Translations under genes and position numbers: made by a program | Assembly: GCA_934490165.1 (NCBI GenBank) | Contig: CAKSTB010000010.1 | Span: 1-64,000, forward strand | Direction: 5' to 3' | Source: an uncultured Ruminiclostridium sp. | GTDB lineage: Bacteria; Bacillota; Clostridia; Oscillospirales; Ruminococcaceae | Length of the DNA: 64,000 nucleotides | Notes under the pieces: model-generated | The model's input: the letters and a program-made list of their open reading frames with translations, nothing else | Databases searched by the model: none | Told to the model about the DNA's origin: nothing | Shown: piece by piece, positions 61,339-64,000 of the stretch | How the letters are laid out: the number at the start of each line of letters is the position of its first letter | Position numbering within the stretch: position 1 is the first letter of the stretch

Positions 61339-62196
61339 ATGACAACAGAGCTTAAAACAGGAAATTCATCGGCTGTAATTGCGTCTGAGGGCGCAGAACT
61401 TAAGTCACTCGTTATCGGCGGCAGAGAGATAATGTGGTGCGCCGATCCCGCTTTCTGGGGCAAGACCTCACCTGTGCTTTTCCCCGCAATAGGCAATGTG
61501 AGAAACAATAAAACAACTATCGGCGGCAAGGACGTTTCGCTTTCAAAACACGGCTTTGCCCGCGATAACACCTTCTCTGTAATCCGTAAGAGCGGCAATT
61601 CGCTTGTTCTCGCATACAATTATACTCCCGTTGAGGGAAAGTATCCGTACAGTGTTCAGCTTGCATTACAGTATAATCTGTTCGACGACAGGATAGAGAT
61701 CGGCTACAGCGTGTACAATCCCGGCAATGACAGTATATCGTTCTGCATAGGTGCTCACCCGGCTATTGCCTGCGATGATCTTGACAACTGCACTCTCGTA
61801 TTTGAAAAACGTGAAAAAGCGTCAACACCTGTTATGGATCTCGAAACAAGATTGTTCAGGAGCAAGGATCGCATACAGCGTCTTAACGGCTCGTCAAAGC
61901 TTCCGTTATCCTATGATATGTTCGATAACGATGTCGTTTATTTCGACAACATAAAGTCAAGAGCCGTAAAGCTCATTGAGGGCAGAAAGACAGTTGCTAA
62001 AATTGCTTTTGAGGGCTTTGAAACACTCGGACTGTGGACTCCCGCAGGAAAGCGCGCAGGATTTATCTGCATTGAGCCTTGGTGCGGCAGTGACGATTAC
62101 GATGATGACAGCGGGGTCTTTGAAGAAAAGAAGGGTATTCAGATACTCGGCGGAAAAAAGATCGCAAGATATAAGATGACAATCAGCGCAAAGTAA
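61339..62196 (+). CDS. Aldose 1-epimerase family protein (LacX/YeaD-like)
   Basis: The 285-residue cytoplasmic protein belongs to the galactose-mutarotase-like fold: WCADPAFWGKTSPVLFPAIG, the conserved KHGFAR with a catalytic His, GAHPAI with the second His and a late IEPWCG. It probably interconverts anomers of sugars released from mannan or glucan. The ATG at 61339 is preferred over a GTG two codons earlier; the GAGGTG site lies just upstream. It is co-transcribed with GH26 and followed by a strong terminator. Confidence 0.88.
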   Translation: MTTELKTGNSSAVIASEGAELKSLVIGGREIMWCADPAFWGKTSPVLFPAIGNVRNNKTTIGGKDVSLSKHGFARDNTFSVIRKSGNSLVLAYNYTPVEGKYPYSVQLALQYNLFDDRIEIGYSVYNPGNDSISFCIGAHPAIACDDLDNCTLVFEKREKASTPVMDLETRLFRSKDRIQRLNGSSKLPLSYDMFDNDVVYFDNIKSRAVKLIEGRKTVAKIAFEGFETLGLWTPAGKRAGFICIEPWCGSDDYDDDSGVFEEKKGIQILGGKKIARYKMTISAK

Positions 62197-62216
62197 TCAA
62201 TGAAAGTATGACAAAG

Positions 62217-62246
62217 AGCAGTATCGTTTTTCGGTACTGCTTTTTT
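62217..62246 (+). terminator. Terminator of GH26 unit
   Basis: Arms AGCAGTATCG and CGGTACTGCT (one G-T pair) with loop TTTTT, followed by TTTTTT. Confidence 0.85.
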
Positions 62247-62248
62247 AT

Positions 62249-62713
62249 TTAATCCGGATTTATGAGAGGTATATTATAAAAGTCCGAATAATACTGTATG
62301 CTTTCCGAGAACCCGAATAATATGACAATATCACTTTTGCTTATCATAATCTCTTCAGCAATTTTATAGCATTCTTTGCTGTAATGGGTATTAACAATTG
62401 CAACAGAATCGGCATTCTTGTGGCATTCATAATATCTGTTGCGTTTATCTTCGGACCAATTTTTGCATTGCTCTTCATACGGTACAAAAATATCAAGAAA
62501 TATAGAATTGTACATTTTCAGTGCAGTGATTATTTCTGCTGTCCATAAAGGAATGCCGTATTCACAATTGACTTGAAATGTATCATAACCTTTACAATAC
62601 ATTTTCCATACCGTTTCCGTAATTTTTTTCCTGATACCCTGTATATGTTTCTCGTAATCATTTTTATAAATGCTGTTCACTTCGTGTTTATCAGAGAAAA
62701 TTGCACAAACCAT
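62249..62713 (-). CDS. SLOG-family (DUF1273/YpsA-like) protein
   Basis: The 154-residue protein looks like a small SLOG-superfamily, DUF1273-type Rossmann protein, a group that binds nucleotides or nucleotide-derived ligands. Visible are the first helix pattern (IQGIRKKITETVWKMYCKGYDTF), CEYGIPLWTAEIITALK, FVPYEEQCKNWSEDKRNRYYECH and a late SKSDIVILFG. Start at the ATG 62713 with GGAGG upstream; a longer frame to 62794 would cross the promoter. It diverges from the XRE regulator gene. Confidence 0.7.
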   Translation of the reverse strand: MVCAIFSDKHEVNSIYKNDYEKHIQGIRKKITETVWKMYCKGYDTFQVNCEYGIPLWTAEIITALKMYNSIFLDIFVPYEEQCKNWSEDKRNRYYECHKNADSVAIVNTHYSKECYKIAEEIMISKSDIVILFGFSESIQYYSDFYNIPLINPD

Positions 62714-62753
62714 GTTTTGCCTCCGTTTATTGTCAGAATAAGAATCATATAAT

Positions 62754-62793
62754 ATTATAGTCGAAAATTCGACAATGTTCAAGTAGTCGAACA
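62754..62793. promoter_or_regulatory. Divergent promoter region with operator palindromes
   Basis: For the SLOG gene the minus strand has TTGAAC (62777-62782), 17 bp, TATAAT (62754-62759). The spacer contains a palindrome with arms GTCGAA and TTCGAC (62760-62773). A second dyad, TGTTC/GAACA (62776-62780, 62789-62793), overlaps the -35. The plus-strand -10 of the XRE gene (TATAAT, 62799-62804) is close by. The layout is that of a repressor site. Confidence 0.65.
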
Positions 62794-62846
62794 TAATTTA
62801 TAATATTAAATGAACATTTATTCTGAGCCGGATCGGAGAAGCAGAT

Positions 62847-63056
62847 ATGATAGTATATACACCGCTTTGGGATACAATGAAAAAGCGAGGAATTTCGACC
62901 TATGCGCTTATCAATAAGTATAATATAAGCAGCAGCACGATAAACAGGCTGCGGCATAATATGGGAGTTACCACTCAGCTTATCGATGATCTTTGCGAGA
63001 TACTCGACTGTAAAGTCGAGGATATTATGAAATATGAGGATGATGGCAAAAAATAA
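62847..63056 (+). CDS. Small XRE/Cro-C1-type HTH regulator
   Basis: The 69-residue protein is almost only a helix-turn-helix (KKRGISTYALINKYNISSSTINRLRHNMGVTTQLIDDLCEILDC split across the usual five helices), of the HTH_26 kind. GGAG lies 9 nt before the ATG. It likely represses its own and the divergent SLOG gene through the palindromes at 62760-62793. Confidence 0.85.
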   Translation: MIVYTPLWDTMKKRGISTYALINKYNISSSTINRLRHNMGVTTQLIDDLCEILDCKVEDIMKYEDDGKK

Positions 63057-63084
63057 CCGTCCGAGTTTTAAGACCCGGACGGTT
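63055..63084. terminator. Bidirectional terminator between XRE gene and murC
   Basis: Perfect 9-bp arms AACCGTCCG and CGGACGGTT with a 12-nt loop; GTTTTCTT follows on the plus strand and ATTTTTT on the minus strand. Confidence 0.85.
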
Positions 63085-63103
63085 GTTTTCTTATAAAGTA
63101 ATT

Positions 63104-64000
63104 TTATTCTCCGTACTTCTCCCTCAGCATTTCCTCTATCCTGAAAGCGACCTTATATACATCGCCGCAGCCGAGCGTGATGATCATATCTCCGCTTTCT
63201 GCGTTATCGGCAACATACTGTGCTACCTCTTCAAAGGTCGGAAACCACTTACAACCCGGGATTTTAGCGGCGAGGTCGGCAGAGTAGACATTGTATGTGT
63301 TCTTCTCACGGCTGCCCATTATCTCGGTCAGTACAACCTTATCCGCAATTTCAAGGGCGCTTGCAAAGTCGTCCATAAGCGTGTATGTTCTCGAATAGGT
63401 GAACGGCTGATGCACAGCCCATACGCGCTTGAAGTCCTGCATTGCCTTTGCCGTTTTCAGTGTTGCGGCAACCTCGGCAGGGTGGTGCGCGTAGTCGTCA
63501 ACCACTGTGATACCGCCGATAGTCGCAAGACGTTCAAATCTTCTTCCTGCGCCCCAGAATGTGCTTAGTCCCTTGTTGATGTTTTCGGGGGTAACACCGG
63601 TCGCCAGCGCGGCGGCACAGGCGGCAACCGCATTGAGAACATTATGCGCGCCGGGAACGTGTATAGAGATACGCTCGATCTTCCTGCCGTTTTCCATAAG
63701 GTCAAAGTCGGTCTGAAAATCCGATATGCGTTCAATGTTTTCGGGGTAATATCTGTTCTTGTCGCTCTTGCCGAATGTGATGATCTGCTTGTCAAAGCCC
63801 GATGCCCTGACCGCTCTCATCGTGTTTTCATCATCGCCGTTTATAACAAGGATATCCGTTGTATTATCACAGAATTTCGTGAATGACGCTCTCAGATTAT
63901 CCATCGTCTTGAAGAAGTCAAGGTGGTCTGCGTCAATATTCAGTATTATAGAAATATTCGGGAACAGGTGTAAGAACGTATTTGAGAACTCGCACGCCTC
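63104..64000 (-). CDS. murC: UDP-N-acetylmuramate--L-alanine ligase (partial, N-terminus outside window)
   Basis: MurC adds L-alanine to UDP-MurNAc, the step before MurD. The frame is open to the right edge, so the start and the ATP loop lie outside. Seen: EACEFSNTFLHLFPNISII with the MurC-type acidic motif, LNIDADHLDFF, the VPGAHNVLNAVAA loop, WGAGRRFE, VVDDYAHHPAE and the C-terminal VHQPFTYSRT and LGCGDVYKV. An internal ATG at 63904 is not the start. Confidence 0.96.
   Translation of the reverse strand, partial: EACEFSNTFLHLFPNISIILNIDADHLDFFKTMDNLRASFTKFCDNTTDILVINGDDENTMRAVRASGFDKQIITFGKSDKNRYYPENIERISDFQTDFDLMENGRKIERISIHVPGAHNVLNAVAACAAALATGVTPENINKGLSTFWGAGRRFERLATIGGITVVDDYAHHPAEVAATLKTAKAMQDFKRVWAVHQPFTYSRTYTLMDDFASALEIADKVVLTEIMGSREKNTYNVYSADLAAKIPGCKWFPTFEEVAQYVADNAESGDMIITLGCGDVYKVAFRIEEMLREKYGE

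Overview
The window looks like chromosomal DNA of an endospore-forming, plant-fibre-degrading member of the Clostridia, most likely Oscillospiraceae (Ruminococcus or [Eubacterium] siraeum type). This is inferred from four things: the sporulation genes spoVAC-AD-AE and an uninterrupted sigK; a PolC-type replicase; several secreted lipoprotein glycosidases (two GH5 endoglucanase-like, one GH26 mannanase-like) plus a GH130 mannosyl-glucose phosphorylase; and Gram-positive promoters (TTGNNN-17-TATAAT) with AAGGAG ribosome sites. No rRNA, tRNA, CRISPR array, transposase or prophage was recognised.

Layout. 1-2898 (minus) is the N-terminal part of a large secreted BspA-type leucine-rich-repeat protein that runs off the left edge. 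3320-11593 holds mostly minus-strand housekeeping and metabolic genes: TspO, a DUF2461 protein (plus), a DinB-like protein, GH130, an rnr-mscL-membrane protein unit, an SDR and an Smr protein. 11649-21526 is a nearly complete histidine pathway in two transcription units: hisZ-G-D-C-B-H-(Zn ribbon)-A-(membrane protein)-F, then hisI-hisE with a GH5 lipoprotein in the same unit. 21722-38739 is a long minus-strand run: hom, pyrH-frr-uppS-cdsA-dxr-rseP-ispG-polC, an ATC-hydrolase-like gene, tmcAL and a murL-murD pair. The murL-murD pair points to the alternative D-glutamate route of peptidoglycan synthesis (L-Glu ligation followed by epimerisation).

39063-44561 (plus) carries cell-surface genes (SH3-like, transglutaminase-like, polysaccharide deacetylase), a cyclophilin and an ECF sigma factor with its membrane partner. 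apgM (minus), the spoVA trio, a 37-codon membrane peptide with a consensus promoter, and sigK follow. 48986-56651 is an accessory region of small lipoproteins, a frameshifted paralogue remnant, a DUF1016 remnant, a hairpin-rich element that may encode a structured RNA, and a frameshifted secreted DNRLRE/PPC/caspase-like protein whose 3' half is much more AT-rich than its 5' half. 56652-57330 is non-coding with nested hairpins and a 7-bp tandem repeat. 57331-62196 is a polysaccharide-use region: GH5, a divergent AraC regulator, GH26 and an aldose-1-epimerase-like gene. The window ends with a divergent SLOG/DUF1273 and XRE-regulator pair sharing an operator-like palindrome, and the C-terminal part of murC.

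The most interesting items are the secreted caspase-like gene and its lipoprotein neighbour, the promoter-plus-cloverleaf element at 52336-52508, the murD/murL pair, the tandem OB domains in PolC, the SLOG/XRE pair, and the endoglucanase sharing a transcript with hisI-hisE. All start-site and promoter calls were made by eye.
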